A DNA stretch of 64,000 nt from CAXBGS01 sp963975425. GTDB taxonomy: Bacteria > Planctomycetota > Planctomycetia > Pirellulales > Pirellulaceae. Shown here one piece after another: positions 9,645-19,328 of this stretch. The stretch is from the NCBI GenBank assembly GCA_963975425.1, contig CAXBGS010000003.1, positions 248,001 through 312,000 of the forward strand, in the 5' to 3' direction. The position numbers and the translations under genes were made by a program. Below the pieces are notes generated by a model, which was not told the DNA's origin, did no database searches, and saw only the letters and a program-made list of their open reading frames with translations. The first letter of the stretch is position 1. Every line of letters begins with the position of its first letter.

Positions 9645-11252
9645 CTATCGCTTCGCCCGGGCGCGGTAATGGCGGCCGAGTGCCAGCAAACTGATCAACC
9701 ACATCGCGCCGAACAGCAGCGGTGCAAACGTTGTGAAACTTGCGGAAAGAAACGCGACGGCAAAGAAACCGAGACCGAATAAAGCCGAAACACCCCAAAC
9801 GTGACCGGCCATCGCGAGGAACCCGAATCCGCTGAGCGCTGCTGCGGTGGGAAACAAGAACGACTGCTCGACGCCTTGCATCAGCATCACCAAATTCATC
9901 ACCGCTAGTGAGGCCAGGTAGCCCAACCAAATCGAAAACACAGGGCGTTCGGCCACCGTACGTGGCAAGATCGATCCCTCGCGCGCGTGACCGATCTGCA
10001 CCGCGATCGCAATCAACATTGCCGCACGCGGCAAGAAATAAGTCGCCCAAGCTGGCAGATCCCACAGGGACAAAACAAATATCGCGGCGTGGGCGGCGAA
10101 GATCGTCACGCCCAGCATGGCCAGCGTGCGTCCCCAGTTCTCGAAGTAATCCTGGTGCTGATCACGGCGAATCTCTCTCGCCACACGATCGATCAATCCA
10201 CTGCCCGATGCTTCTGTCGATTCGCCGCAAAGATACCGCTCGAGATCATCCGCCAGTGCATCAGCCGAATCGTATCGTTCGGCTGCGTCAAACCGCATCG
10301 CTTGCAAACAGATTTTCTCGAGGTCGTGGGGAACCTCCTTGCGGATTTGCCTGGGACTCTCCGGTTCGTCTTGCAACACGCAGCGAAGAACTTCGACCGC
10401 GGTGGATCCTGCGTGTGGAGGTTTTCCGGTCAGCAATGCATACAATATCGCGCCCAACGAATAGACGTCGCTAAGCGTTCCACTGAGCCGACCAGCGGCC
10501 TGCTCGGGACTCATGAAATGCGGCGTCCCCAAGACCTGTCCGGTCCGCGTCAGTCCGCCATCGGCTAGCGATCCGTCACGCTGCCACTTGGCCAAACCGA
10601 AATCGGTCACCTGAGCTCTGCCGTCGGTGCCGACCAAAATATTGTCGGGTTTCAGATCGCGATGAATGATCCCGACCCGGTGCGCGTAGGCCACCGCACG
10701 GGCAACGTCGCGAACCAGCCGTGCGGATTCCTGATCATCAAAGACACCATCGGTGACCCGCTGTTGCAATGTGGGACCGTCGACCAAGGGCATCGAAAAG
10801 TATTCGTATCCTTGCCACGATCCGATTTCGTAGATTGCGATGATACCGGGATGATCCAATCGTGCCGCCGCTTCGGCTTCGATGCGAAACCGTTGTCGTT
10901 CTTCCTCACCCGCCAGCACGCCGCTGCTAATCAACTTGAGTGCGACCGGTCGCTGTAACCCTTGTTGTCGGGCGCGATAGACAACTCCCATCCCGCCCCG
11001 AGCGATCTCGGCTTCGATCGAGTAGGGGCCGACCTGCGTACCGACCAAAGAAGACGTCTCTGGCAGCGGCTCATCACCCAACCAATGATGGTTACGAAAA
11101 AAGCTGGTCAGCTCGTCGGCATGCTGTGGATGCGCACTCAAAAACTCGGACGGATCCGGGCGCTGGCCCGCTTCGATCCGCTGCAAGTAGTCGGCCATCA
11201 CCGATTCAAGCGATAGCGACGGGTCAGTCCGGGAATCCGAAGACTTGTTCAT
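9645..11252 (-). CDS. Membrane Ser/Thr protein kinase
   Basis: Eukaryotic-type kinase of 535 aa. A short planctomycete-type N-terminal region (MADYLQRIEAGQRPDPSEF) precedes the kinase domain at about 76-340. Glycine loop ARGGMGVVY, Lys106 in VALKLI, HRDLKPDN with Asp199, and DFG with Asp217 are all present, so it should be active. The C-terminal about 165 residues hold five or six hydrophobic segments, which places the kinase on the cytoplasmic face of a membrane with no large extracellular sensor. It is a single minus-strand gene; its targets cannot be inferred from context. Confidence 0.92.
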   Translation of the reverse strand: MNKSSDSRTDPSLSLESVMADYLQRIEAGQRPDPSEFLSAHPQHADELTSFFRNHHWLGDEPLPETSSLVGTQVGPYSIEAEIARGGMGVVYRARQQGLQRPVALKLISSGVLAGEEERQRFRIEAEAAARLDHPGIIAIYEIGSWQGYEYFSMPLVDGPTLQQRVTDGVFDDQESARLVRDVARAVAYAHRVGIIHRDLKPDNILVGTDGRAQVTDFGLAKWQRDGSLADGGLTRTGQVLGTPHFMSPEQAAGRLSGTLSDVYSLGAILYALLTGKPPHAGSTAVEVLRCVLQDEPESPRQIRKEVPHDLEKICLQAMRFDAAERYDSADALADDLERYLCGESTEASGSGLIDRVAREIRRDQHQDYFENWGRTLAMLGVTIFAAHAAIFVLSLWDLPAWATYFLPRAAMLIAIAVQIGHAREGSILPRTVAERPVFSIWLGYLASLAVMNLVMLMQGVEQSFLFPTAAALSGFGFLAMAGHVWGVSALFGLGFFAVAFLSASFTTFAPLLFGAMWLISLLALGRHYRARAKR

Positions 11253-11403
11253 CTTGGCAGTATAACCGGCAGCATCGCGGCCCGACGCGGGCGGTCACCC
11301 AACTTATTTCGACTCGATTCATTGGTATTTCTGCTCGACCACGAACGTCTGACCATCGCGCCGGAGCGCACGCCCCGCTCGTGGTTGAAATTCGTGGATG
11401 GAT

Positions 11404-12069
11404 CTAGGCAAACAGAGCCGCAACGAGTCCGAGTGAAAGAATGAACAACAGAATACCCAGCAAAATCCAAACGATGATGGAAGTCTTGTATTTGATGTGT
11501 GGCGTTTGCTGGATGACTTTCTGATAGGCCGGCGAAAACACCATCTTGCCCTTCTCGCTGACCAACAGATACAGAAAATAACCGGAGATCAACGTACCGA
11601 TAGGGAATCCCAATAATCCGATGCCACTGAGGATGATCGCGGCGATCCTTGACCAGGGCCGCAGTTGCCGGATCGCAACGCCCGTCAAGCCTTGAAAGAG
11701 TCCCATGACCAAATAGACCAGGCCAATCACGCCGACAATCACTCGTGCATTGGGATCCGGATGGTTGGCGGCACCTAGCATCGATGCCAAAACCGACAAA
11801 CCGATGAGAACAAGGAAGATCGCGCCTAAAAAGAACAGCGTGCCGATCGACTTTACGGAAGCCTCGTGCGACAGATAAAACTTTCGCATCGTTTCGGCAT
11901 CATCGTGATCCGTCTCTGGTGATGAAACGTCTGCCGTCGGGGCGTAGGGATTGATCCCTTTCGCTTGCCCCATGGTGGACTCAACGGAAAAAGGGTTCGG
12001 TTCGTCCGGCACCAATAGGTCTCCCAGAGGCATGATTGCGGCAGTGGCGTCAAGATGCTCTTGTATCAT
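11404..12069 (-). CDS. Membrane protein with NPYAP motif, function unknown
   Basis: 221 aa. The cytoplasmic N-terminal part contains INPYAPT, a short motif I often see near the N-terminus of planctomycete membrane proteins. It is followed by about four hydrophobic segments (around 75-95, 105-130, 140-170, 198-220). No catalytic motif is visible. The start is uncertain: ATG 12067-12069 gives the longest form, while in-frame ATGs at 12033 and 11973 would shorten the polar N-terminus. No strong ribosome binding site separates these choices. Confidence 0.7.
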   Translation of the reverse strand: MIQEHLDATAAIMPLGDLLVPDEPNPFSVESTMGQAKGINPYAPTADVSSPETDHDDAETMRKFYLSHEASVKSIGTLFFLGAIFLVLIGLSVLASMLGAANHPDPNARVIVGVIGLVYLVMGLFQGLTGVAIRQLRPWSRIAAIILSGIGLLGFPIGTLISGYFLYLLVSEKGKMVFSPAYQKVIQQTPHIKYKTSIIVWILLGILLFILSLGLVAALFA

Positions 12070-12329
12070 ATCGTCGGCGGGTCATGTGGTACGGAGCCAC
12101 CGATCACGATGACCTTTCGCAATGACCTCTGATAGAATACGCCGGACCTGGTCAGAACAGACACGTTTTCAATCGACTCCGATCGGTCAACGATTGATCG
12201 CCTGATGAATGTTCTTGGACAAATAGTTTTGGACCAGTGATGCTGTCTTGGCGTCATTGCTTTTCTTGCCACTGAATATCCTGATCCCCCTGATCTTAGC
12301 GCGAACCCAATGCGACGCCCCCTTCGCCC

Positions 12330-14402
12330 ATGAACCGAAACAAAGGACTGTTACTCGCGTGCCTGTGCTTGGTCACAGTGGCGGCCTACATCCCGGCGAT
12401 CCGCGGCGGATTTATCTGGGATGACAACGACTATGTCACCAGCAATATGACGCTTCGCGATGCGTCTGGTTTGCGAGATATCTGGCTCGATCCGTCCGCG
12501 ACCCCACAGTATTACCCACTGGTGCATTCGTCATTCTGGATCGAATATCACCTGTGGGGGCTGCATCCGACGGGATATCACATCGTCAACGTTCTGATCC
12601 ACATCGCCAACTCGTTGCTGTTGTGGCGGCTGTTGAGTCGGTTTTCCATTCCAGCGGCCTGGTTCGCTGCGTTTGTCTTTGCCATTCATCCGGTGCATGT
12701 CGAATCGGTTGCCTGGATCACCGAACGCAAGAACGTCTTGTCGGGTTTCTTTTACTTGAGCGCTGCTCTGTGCTTTTTAAGGTTCTGGGATTTCACACAA
12801 ACCGGCGACGTTCCGACGGGCCAAGCCGGCAGCGACCAGGACGGAAGCGTCCCAGACGGTGCCCCGCAGAATCCTGTCGCGCAGGATTCTGTCGCGCAGG
12901 ATTCTGTTGTGGAGAGCGATACCGAACACAGCGTCCCTGAACGCAACTGGGCATGGTTCGTCGCGGCACATCTTTGCTTCGTCGGCGCGCTGCTTAGCAA
13001 AACGGTTGCCGCCACATTACCGGCCGCACTGTTGGTGATGATTTGGTGGAAGCGTGGACGAGTGACATCAGGAAACGTCTTGATGTTGGTACCGATGTTT
13101 ATTGTCGGCATCGGCATGGGATTGATGACGGTTTGGCTGGAAAAGAATCAAGTCGGCGCCAGCGGGATCGACTGGCAATTGTCCGCGATCGATCGTTGCT
13201 TGATCGCCGGCCGAGCGATCTGGTTCTACGCGGGCAAATTGGTCTGGCCTTTCGAGCTGATCTTCACGTACCCGCGCTGGGATATTGATTCGTCGGCGCC
13301 CTGGCAATACCTGTTTCCCGTTGGAGTCGTGATTGTCTTGATCGCACTTTGGTCGGCGCGTCATCGAATCGGGCGAGGACCGCTGGCGGCGGTTTGCTTT
13401 TTCTGCGGGACGTTGTTTCCAGCACTCGGTTTTTTTGATGTCTATCCGATGCGTTTTTCGTACGTCGCCGACCACTTTCAATACATGGCCAGCATCGGCG
13501 TGATTGTGCTAGCGGTTGCCGCGGCGAACGAAGCGCTGCAACGAATGTTTGAACGTTCTGGTGTTTGGAAAATCGCCGCAGCCGTATCGGTCACGATCGT
13601 CCTGGCGCTGCTGACGGCCAGACAAGGCCAAATTTACGAAGGTCTGGAAACGCTCTGGCGCGACACGCTTGCCAAGAATCCCGAGTCGTTCATGGGGCAC
13701 AACAACCTGGGTCGTCTTCTGAACGATCGGGGTGACTACTCAGAAGCCGAGATGCATTTGCGCGAATCGATCCGAATCAAACCCGGCTTCGTCGATTCGG
13801 TGGTCAATTTGGCAAAAGCACGCGAAGGGCAGGGCGCGTTCGAAGATGCGTTGAATCTGTACAAAGAGGCGACCGAAATTGAACCCGAATTCGCTCCTGC
13901 GTGGAACGGACTTGGCGCGATTCATGGCATTCAGGGGCAACACGATCGCGCCGAACAGTCTTTAACCCGAGCGATCGAGATCAACCCGATCTATGCCAGC
14001 GCATATTCCAATTTAGCGACCGTCTACGCGGGACAAGAGAAATGGGACTTGGCGGTCGAATTTTACCAAAAGGCAATCAAACTCGACCCCAACTTGGTCG
14101 ACGCACGTTCGAACCTCGCTCGCGTTTTCATGTCACAACAGAAGTTCGACGAGGCACAACGAGTGCTAAAGGATGCGTTAGAAATTCGGCCGGACGATAT
14201 CAGCACACTGTTGAACCTTGGCGTGATCGCGGCAAACCAACAGCGGTATGAAACGGCGATTCACTATTTCAAAAGTGTGCTAAAGCGCGACCCCGGCCAT
14301 GTGGCAGCGACGTACAACCTGGCGGCGATGTACGATGCCACCGGCGACGCGATGAACGCCACGCGATACATGGACGAGTATCGACGGTTGAGCGGACAAT
14401 AA
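12330..14402 (+). CDS. Multispanning membrane protein with C-terminal TPR repeats
   Basis: 690 aa. The first about 440 residues hold roughly ten membrane segments with FIWDDNDYV near residue 30 and HPVHVESVAWITERKN in a loop. That pattern is typical of TMTC-like, GT-C-fold mannosyltransferase-related proteins; the DD pair in the first loop corresponds to the catalytic acid region of GT-C enzymes. From about 452 to the end there are seven 34-residue TPR units. A Ser/Asp/Gln-rich insert around residues 165-205 includes a 3 x 5-residue repeat. It probably transfers sugars from a lipid carrier or assembles envelope proteins; the donor and acceptor are unknown. Confidence 0.8.
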   Translation: MNRNKGLLLACLCLVTVAAYIPAIRGGFIWDDNDYVTSNMTLRDASGLRDIWLDPSATPQYYPLVHSSFWIEYHLWGLHPTGYHIVNVLIHIANSLLLWRLLSRFSIPAAWFAAFVFAIHPVHVESVAWITERKNVLSGFFYLSAALCFLRFWDFTQTGDVPTGQAGSDQDGSVPDGAPQNPVAQDSVAQDSVVESDTEHSVPERNWAWFVAAHLCFVGALLSKTVAATLPAALLVMIWWKRGRVTSGNVLMLVPMFIVGIGMGLMTVWLEKNQVGASGIDWQLSAIDRCLIAGRAIWFYAGKLVWPFELIFTYPRWDIDSSAPWQYLFPVGVVIVLIALWSARHRIGRGPLAAVCFFCGTLFPALGFFDVYPMRFSYVADHFQYMASIGVIVLAVAAANEALQRMFERSGVWKIAAAVSVTIVLALLTARQGQIYEGLETLWRDTLAKNPESFMGHNNLGRLLNDRGDYSEAEMHLRESIRIKPGFVDSVVNLAKAREGQGAFEDALNLYKEATEIEPEFAPAWNGLGAIHGIQGQHDRAEQSLTRAIEINPIYASAYSNLATVYAGQEKWDLAVEFYQKAIKLDPNLVDARSNLARVFMSQQKFDEAQRVLKDALEIRPDDISTLLNLGVIAANQQRYETAIHYFKSVLKRDPGHVAATYNLAAMYDATGDAMNATRYMDEYRRLSGQ
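12864..12908 (+). repeat. 3 x 15-bp in-frame tandem repeat
   Basis: Three adjacent 15-bp units (GCGCAGGATTCTGTC and near copies) inside the TPR membrane protein gene. They are exactly in frame and encode PQNPV-AQDSV-AQDSV in a hydrophilic loop between membrane segments. Units 2 and 3 differ by one base, which suggests recent slippage. Confidence 0.85.
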
Positions 14403-14432
14403 TGTCAAACATAACACCACACTAAATCGACG

Positions 14433-14948
14433 ATGAAACCGACTGATCAAGCAGACTCGACCGACGCCCCTCGACCGAGCGTGCGAATCTGGGTCGACGC
14501 CGATGCGTGCCCCATCGCCATCAAAGAAATCTTGTTTCGAACGGCAAAACGGCTCGAGATCGAAACCATTTTGGTGGCGAATCAGTCGGTCAGCATCCCA
14601 TCGTCGGAATTGATCAAACGGATCACGGTGCGCGACGGCGCGGATGTCGCCGACGACCGAATTGTTGAGTTGATGCAGCCACTTGATGTGGTCATCACGG
14701 GCGATATCCCCTTGGCCTCACGCGTGGTGGATAAAGGAGGTGTCGCGATTGGAACTCGTGGTGAATTGTTCGATGACGCCAGCGTTCACGGACGGCTCGC
14801 TTCTCGCAACCTGATGGAACAGTTCCGTTCGGCCGGTGTTGAAACGAGCGGGCCGAAACCGTTGACGAACAAGGATGTCCAGACTTTCGCCAATCAACTC
14901 GATCGCATGCTGACTCGCATGATCAGACGGTCCGCGAAGGCTCGCTAA
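14433..14948 (+). CDS. UPF0178 (DUF188, YaiI/YqxD-like) protein
   Basis: 171 aa cytoplasmic protein with the family's landmark features: WVDADACP near the N-terminus, LVANQ, VRDGADVADDRIVE, the conserved VVITGDIPLASRVVDKG and GTRGELFD, and a C-terminal helix. The acidic and cysteine-containing N-terminal motif resembles PIN-like nuclease folds, but no function is established for the family as far as I know. It sits 30 bases after the TPR gene on the same strand and overlaps the end of the convergent NADH dehydrogenase gene by 26 bases. Confidence 0.93.
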   Translation: MKPTDQADSTDAPRPSVRIWVDADACPIAIKEILFRTAKRLEIETILVANQSVSIPSSELIKRITVRDGADVADDRIVELMQPLDVVITGDIPLASRVVDKGGVAIGTRGELFDDASVHGRLASRNLMEQFRSAGVETSGPKPLTNKDVQTFANQLDRMLTRMIRRSAKAR

Positions 14949-16254
14949 TCGCCGGACCTTTGGCATCCTCGCTAGAATCGTCCGAGTACATCTGCCAGCG
15001 TTTGCCAACGATCAACCGCGATCCTCGGCGAAAAGTCAGAAACGACCACGCCCAACTGGCGACGACAAATAGACGGTTTCGAAATCCCGTCAGAAAATAA
15101 ATATGCACGACCAACCAGGCTAGCCAAGCGACGACGCCCGTCATTCGATACTTGCCCACTTCGGTGATCGCGCGACTGCGACCGATCGTGGCCATTTGAC
15201 CTTTGTCAAAGTATTGGAACTCGCCACGTTCCTTTCCGGCCAAGTCGTTTTCGATCGCACGAGCAACGAATTGACCTTGCTGAACCGCCGCCGGTGCGAC
15301 GCCGGGAACTTGTCGTCCCGTCTTTTTGTCAATGAACGCGCACTGATCGCCCGCCACAAAGACGTTCGGAAAATCCGGTAACGAGAGGTCTGGATTAACG
15401 ATCACTCGCCCCTGTCGGTCACACGACAAACCGCTGTCTTGACCCAATTCAGATGCCTTGACTCCCGCAGCCCACAACACGGTCGCGGCACGAATCCGTT
15501 CGCCTGAGACATCGACGCCATCGCTGTTCACATTTGTCAGCCGGCTGCTGGTCCAGGTTTGCACGCCCAGCTGTTCCAAATCACGAGTCGCGCGAGCGGA
15601 CAGTTTTTCGGAAAACATCGGCAAGATGCGCGGCCCGGCTTCAACCAGGATGATGCGAGAAAGTTTCGAATCGATGTTGCGAAAGTCTCGAGCCAACGTG
15701 AACCGGCTCATCTCACCGATTGCTCCGGCGAGTTCGACCCCGGTTGGGCCTCCGCCGACCACGATGAACGTCAGTTGTCGCCGCCGTTCGTCGGGGTCGT
15801 CCGTCAATTCGGCCTTTTCAAAAGCGGACAACACACGGCGGCGAATCTCGGTCGCCTGTTCGATGGTTTTCAAGCCGGGTGCAAAGGGTTCCCACTGCGG
15901 ATTGCCAAAGTAGCTGTGCATCGCGCCACAGGCCATTAGCAAATAGTCGTAGGGCAGGTCACCGATATCCGTATGGATCTGTGATAACGCCGGGTCGACC
16001 GATTTGACTTCGCCGCAGATCACTCGCACGTTGTTCTGTCCCGAGAACAAACTGCGAATCGGAGCCGCAATGTCGGCGGGGTTCAGGCCTGCCATCGCGA
16101 CTTGATACAACAACGGCTGGAACAAATGGTGGTTGCGACGGTCAATCAACGTGATCTGCAATTTTGGATCACGGGCCAGTCGTTTCGCCGCATTCAAGCC
16201 AGCAAAACCGCCACCCACGATCACGACCCGTTTCTTGTCCACTAACTCGCTCAT
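14923..16254 (-). CDS. ndh: Type II NADH dehydrogenase (NDH-2)
   Basis: 443 aa membrane-bound flavoprotein that passes electrons from NADH to quinone without pumping protons. The FAD-binding VVIVGGGFAGLNAAKRL is at the N-terminus, a second dinucleotide fold FIVVGGGPTGVELAG binds NADH around residue 155, and LWAAGVKAS and VFVAGDQC complete the FAD site. The hydrophobic C-terminal helix (WLAWLVVHIYFLTGFRN) is the usual membrane anchor. I chose ATG 16252-16254; the frame could begin at a GTG 15 codons earlier, but the dinucleotide fold begins straight after MSELVDKK, as is normal. Confidence 0.93.
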   Translation of the reverse strand: MSELVDKKRVVIVGGGFAGLNAAKRLARDPKLQITLIDRRNHHLFQPLLYQVAMAGLNPADIAAPIRSLFSGQNNVRVICGEVKSVDPALSQIHTDIGDLPYDYLLMACGAMHSYFGNPQWEPFAPGLKTIEQATEIRRRVLSAFEKAELTDDPDERRRQLTFIVVGGGPTGVELAGAIGEMSRFTLARDFRNIDSKLSRIILVEAGPRILPMFSEKLSARATRDLEQLGVQTWTSSRLTNVNSDGVDVSGERIRAATVLWAAGVKASELGQDSGLSCDRQGRVIVNPDLSLPDFPNVFVAGDQCAFIDKKTGRQVPGVAPAAVQQGQFVARAIENDLAGKERGEFQYFDKGQMATIGRSRAITEVGKYRMTGVVAWLAWLVVHIYFLTGFRNRLFVVASWAWSFLTFRRGSRLIVGKRWQMYSDDSSEDAKGPAISEPSRTV

Positions 16255-16537
16255 CGGATTGCCGTCGAGGTAAATGCGGAGGATAAACCGTGTGGCCACG
16301 CTGCCACCACTCTCAACCGCAAGATGAAAGTCTCTCGTTTCTTAACCGGCGTGGCTGCCCCTGTTTCACAGTCGGCCTTGCGACGACTGGGCGGTCTTGC
16401 GACGATCGGGCTCGAATGGGGATAGTGCATTTGCAGGACTCTTTTCCGAGAAGTCGTTTCACAACCAGGAAGTCACTGCTAAGAAGTCACTGCCCGTTTC
16501 CGCCGGCTCTTTGCTTAAGATTATCGTCTCTGTGACC

Positions 16538-17677
16538 ATGACCAAGATCGATCGCTACATTCTGGTGCTGTTCTTGCGAACCGTACTCATTTGTTTCTGT
16601 TCGATCGCCGGAATCTTTGTCGTGTTTCACGCCTTTACAAGCATGGATGATTTTGTCCGGCAGGGCGAGGCCCAGGACGGTCTGATTCGCGTGATGGCGC
16701 GCTACTACGGGCCGTACATGCTGCTGTTGTTTGACATGACCGGCGCGATGATCACGCTGTTGTCGCTGTTGTTCACCGTTGGTTGGTTACGGCGAACCGG
16801 CGAGTTAACGGCGACGTTGTCGGCGGGAATTTCGCATGGGCGGATATTGAAACCCATGGTGATTGCTTCGCTGATCATTATTGTCGTCCAACTTGCCAAC
16901 CGCGAATTCCTGCTGCCACATTATCGAGACAACCTGTCGATGAAGGCAAAATACAGCGTCGAAGAAAAGGAAGAGTCACTGTTGCCGCGGTACGACCAAA
17001 CCAGCGCGATGTTGTTGGACGGAGACGCCGTGAAACCCAAAAGCCATGTGATTATTCATCCCAATTTTCGCATCTACGGCGAGTACCCTTCGTTCGGTGA
17101 CACATTGATGGCCGAGTCGGCAGAATGGGTCGACGCAAACCAGACGCATCCGTCGGGATACCTGCTTCGTGGCGTGCGTCTCCCCGAGGGAATCGATCAG
17201 CTTCGTTCGGTCGGAACGAAAGCACGCCCGATCCTGTTGACCAGTCATGACCAAAATTGGCTGCAATCAGGGCAGTGCTTTTTTGCGACATCGGTACACA
17301 CCGATCTGCTGCTCAATAACGAATCGACCAAGCGGCTTTCGTCGGTCGCCGAACTCGTCCGCCGCGTCCGCAACCCGGCGGTCCGCAGCAGTGCCGCGAT
17401 TCATGTGGCCTTGCACGAGCGAATCATTCGCGTGCCGCTTGATTTCGCGTTGGTCTGTCTAGGATTACCGTTGGTGGTCAATCGGCGCGAGCGTAATTTG
17501 TTTGTGATGATCGCCGCGGCGCTCGGCACCGTGCTCGGTTTCTTTATGCTCAAGACGCTCGCCGGAGCGATGGGCGGTGGCGGCTATTTGCTTTCGCCAT
17601 CGATGGCCGCTTGGATGCCGCTGCTGATTCTCGGTCCGATCGCGTACAGCCGTCTGCGTGACGTCCAAACGGTATGA
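16538..17677 (+). CDS. LptF/LptG-family permease
   Basis: 379 aa YjgP/YjgQ-family membrane protein, part of the LptB2FG machine that extracts lipopolysaccharide from the inner membrane. It shows the family plan: membrane segment at 8-30 (IDRYILVLFLRTVLICF), two more before residue 125, a large periplasmic beta-rich domain, and three C-terminal segments. The start is ATG 16538-16540, directly before TKIDRY, the typical family N-terminus; the frame is open 47 codons upstream without family similarity. Only one of the usual F/G pair is present here. Its last four bases overlap the next gene (ATGA). Confidence 0.85.
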   Translation: MTKIDRYILVLFLRTVLICFCSIAGIFVVFHAFTSMDDFVRQGEAQDGLIRVMARYYGPYMLLLFDMTGAMITLLSLLFTVGWLRRTGELTATLSAGISHGRILKPMVIASLIIIVVQLANREFLLPHYRDNLSMKAKYSVEEKEESLLPRYDQTSAMLLDGDAVKPKSHVIIHPNFRIYGEYPSFGDTLMAESAEWVDANQTHPSGYLLRGVRLPEGIDQLRSVGTKARPILLTSHDQNWLQSGQCFFATSVHTDLLLNNESTKRLSSVAELVRRVRNPAVRSSAAIHVALHERIIRVPLDFALVCLGLPLVVNRRERNLFVMIAAALGTVLGFFMLKTLAGAMGGGGYLLSPSMAAWMPLLILGPIAYSRLRDVQTV

Positions 17678-18345
17678 CACCCGATCAAATATCGATCGTC
17701 ATCCCGACGCTGAATGAAGAATCCAACATCGCCGCTTGTATCGCTTCGGCCAAGGCATCAGGCGCGACCGAAGTCATCGTGGCCGATGGCGGCAGCACCG
17801 ATGCGACGTGGCGTACCGCCGAATCGTCAGGAACCACCAAACTGATCCGTTCGCTGCCGGGACGAGGCGTGCAATTGAATGCCGGCGCGCGATTCACCAA
17901 GGGCGAGTTCATTCTATTCCTGCACGCCGACAACCGGTTAAGCAAAGATTGTCTGGGCCAGATCTGCAAACACCCCGAGACCACTTGGGGCGCATTCCGA
18001 CAAAGAATCGATTCGGACCGAACCGTATTTCGCTGGCTGGAAGCAGGCAATGCAGCCAGGGCCAAGGTCAAGAAAATGCCGTTCGGCGATCAAGGCATCT
18101 TCGTGCGGCGCAGCGTATTTCTTTCCGAGGGCGGATTCGATGAAGTGCCTCTGATGGAAGACGTCATCTTATCGAAAAAGCTTCGCCGCATCGCGAAACC
18201 GATCCTGCTGCCAGGCCCACTCACCATCAGCGCCCGTCGCTGGGAACACAACGGCGTGGTCCGGCAAACCGTCCGCAACTGGACGATCCAACTTTCCCAC
18301 TCGCTCGGCGTCACGCCCGAACGCCTGGCCAAGTGGTACCGCTGA
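17674..18345 (+). CDS. Family 2 glycosyltransferase (TIGR04283-like)
   Basis: 223 aa GT-A enzyme: ISIVIPTLNEE at residue 6, VIVADGGSTDAT, a metal-binding FLHADNRL near 85, FGDQGIFVRR and EDVILSKKLR near 165, then a KPILLPGPLTISARRW end. This pattern matches the TIGR04283 subfamily, which current annotation pipelines tie to arsenosugar biosynthesis; that link is not testable here because no arsenic gene is nearby. The ATGA overlap with the LptF/G permease means they are co-translated. Confidence 0.87.
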   Translation: MTPDQISIVIPTLNEESNIAACIASAKASGATEVIVADGGSTDATWRTAESSGTTKLIRSLPGRGVQLNAGARFTKGEFILFLHADNRLSKDCLGQICKHPETTWGAFRQRIDSDRTVFRWLEAGNAARAKVKKMPFGDQGIFVRRSVFLSEGGFDEVPLMEDVILSKKLRRIAKPILLPGPLTISARRWEHNGVVRQTVRNWTIQLSHSLGVTPERLAKWYR

Positions 18346-18371
18346 GAAAGGCCACGAGCCACGAATCCGCT

Positions 18372-19277
18372 CTATCCGGCAGCACGGGGATGTGCTTTTT
18401 CGTACACCTGACGCAGGTTCGCGGCGCTAACATGAGTATAGATCTGTGTGGTCGCCAAACTCTTGTGCCCCAGCAGTTCTTGCACGCTGCGGATGTCGGC
18501 GCCCCGGTCCAGCAGGTGCGTTGCGAAACTATGCCGCAACGTATGTGGACTGGTCCGCGTGTCCAAGCCCGTAACCGCGATATGCTTCTCTAACATCCGG
18601 CCGACGCTACGAGTGGTCAAGATGCGTCCAAAGCGATTGACGAACACCGGCGCCTCGCGGCCGAGAGCTTCGGTTTTCGGATCGCGAACGCGTTTTTGTT
18701 CATACGCTTTGATCGCTTTGATCGCGTAGGACCCTAGCGGGCTGATCCGTTCCTTGCGTCCTTTCCCACGGACACGCAGGATTTGTTCATCGGGATCCAG
18801 GTCACAGTCGCGCAGCGCAACCAGCTCGCTGACTCGCAGTCCGGCCGAATACATCGTTTCCAAGATCGCTCGGTCTCGCAAACCCGCGACGTCGGCCGGC
18901 GGCGGAGCCAGCAATAATTTGCCGACCTCATCGTTGGACAAGACATGCGGCAGCTTGCGCTGTCGGCGCGGATTGCGAAGCGGCTTGGCCGGATTGCTGT
19001 TGGCGATCCCTTCACGCATCGCAAAGCGATAGAAACTGCGGAGCGATGCGAGCTTGCGAGAAATGGTTGTCCGCGCGTAACCGGCCTGCTGAAGTGCAGC
19101 CTGAAAACTGCGCAGATCACTGGGTGCGAGCGCGCCGGGGTGCGGAATCGAGCCGTTCGTCGCTTCCAACCAATCCATCAGCCCGAACAGGTCCTCACGA
19201 TACGACTTGATCGTCAAGTCGGACGCATTGCGTTCGGTTGCAAGGTACTGCAGGAACTTGGTGATGGCGCTCCGCAT
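18372..19277 (-). CDS. Tyrosine recombinase XerC/XerD
   Basis: 301 aa site-specific recombinase of normal Xer length. A SAM-like N-terminal domain (about 1-90, TERNASDLTIKSYREDL) is followed by the catalytic domain with the expected residues: Arg in SAGLRVSELVAL, Lys in VRGKGRKER, HTLRHSFATHL, LLGHKSLATTQIYTHV with the tyrosine in IYTH. It resolves chromosome dimers at dif. Length, conservation and the lack of neighbouring phage or integron genes favour a housekeeping role over an element integrase. It converges with the GT2 gene, 26 bases apart. Confidence 0.92.
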   Translation of the reverse strand: MRSAITKFLQYLATERNASDLTIKSYREDLFGLMDWLEATNGSIPHPGALAPSDLRSFQAALQQAGYARTTISRKLASLRSFYRFAMREGIANSNPAKPLRNPRRQRKLPHVLSNDEVGKLLLAPPPADVAGLRDRAILETMYSAGLRVSELVALRDCDLDPDEQILRVRGKGRKERISPLGSYAIKAIKAYEQKRVRDPKTEALGREAPVFVNRFGRILTTRSVGRMLEKHIAVTGLDTRTSPHTLRHSFATHLLDRGADIRSVQELLGHKSLATTQIYTHVSAANLRQVYEKAHPRAAG

Positions 19278-19328
19278 GATTCTGCCTGGATGCCTATCGC
19301 TCGGGATGCCAACCGCGGGGATCGGCGG

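Noticed and set aside
18372..19277. Integrase of a mobile element
   Set aside because: Size and motifs are those of Xer recombinases; no att repeat, phage gene, cassette or tRNA target is adjacent.
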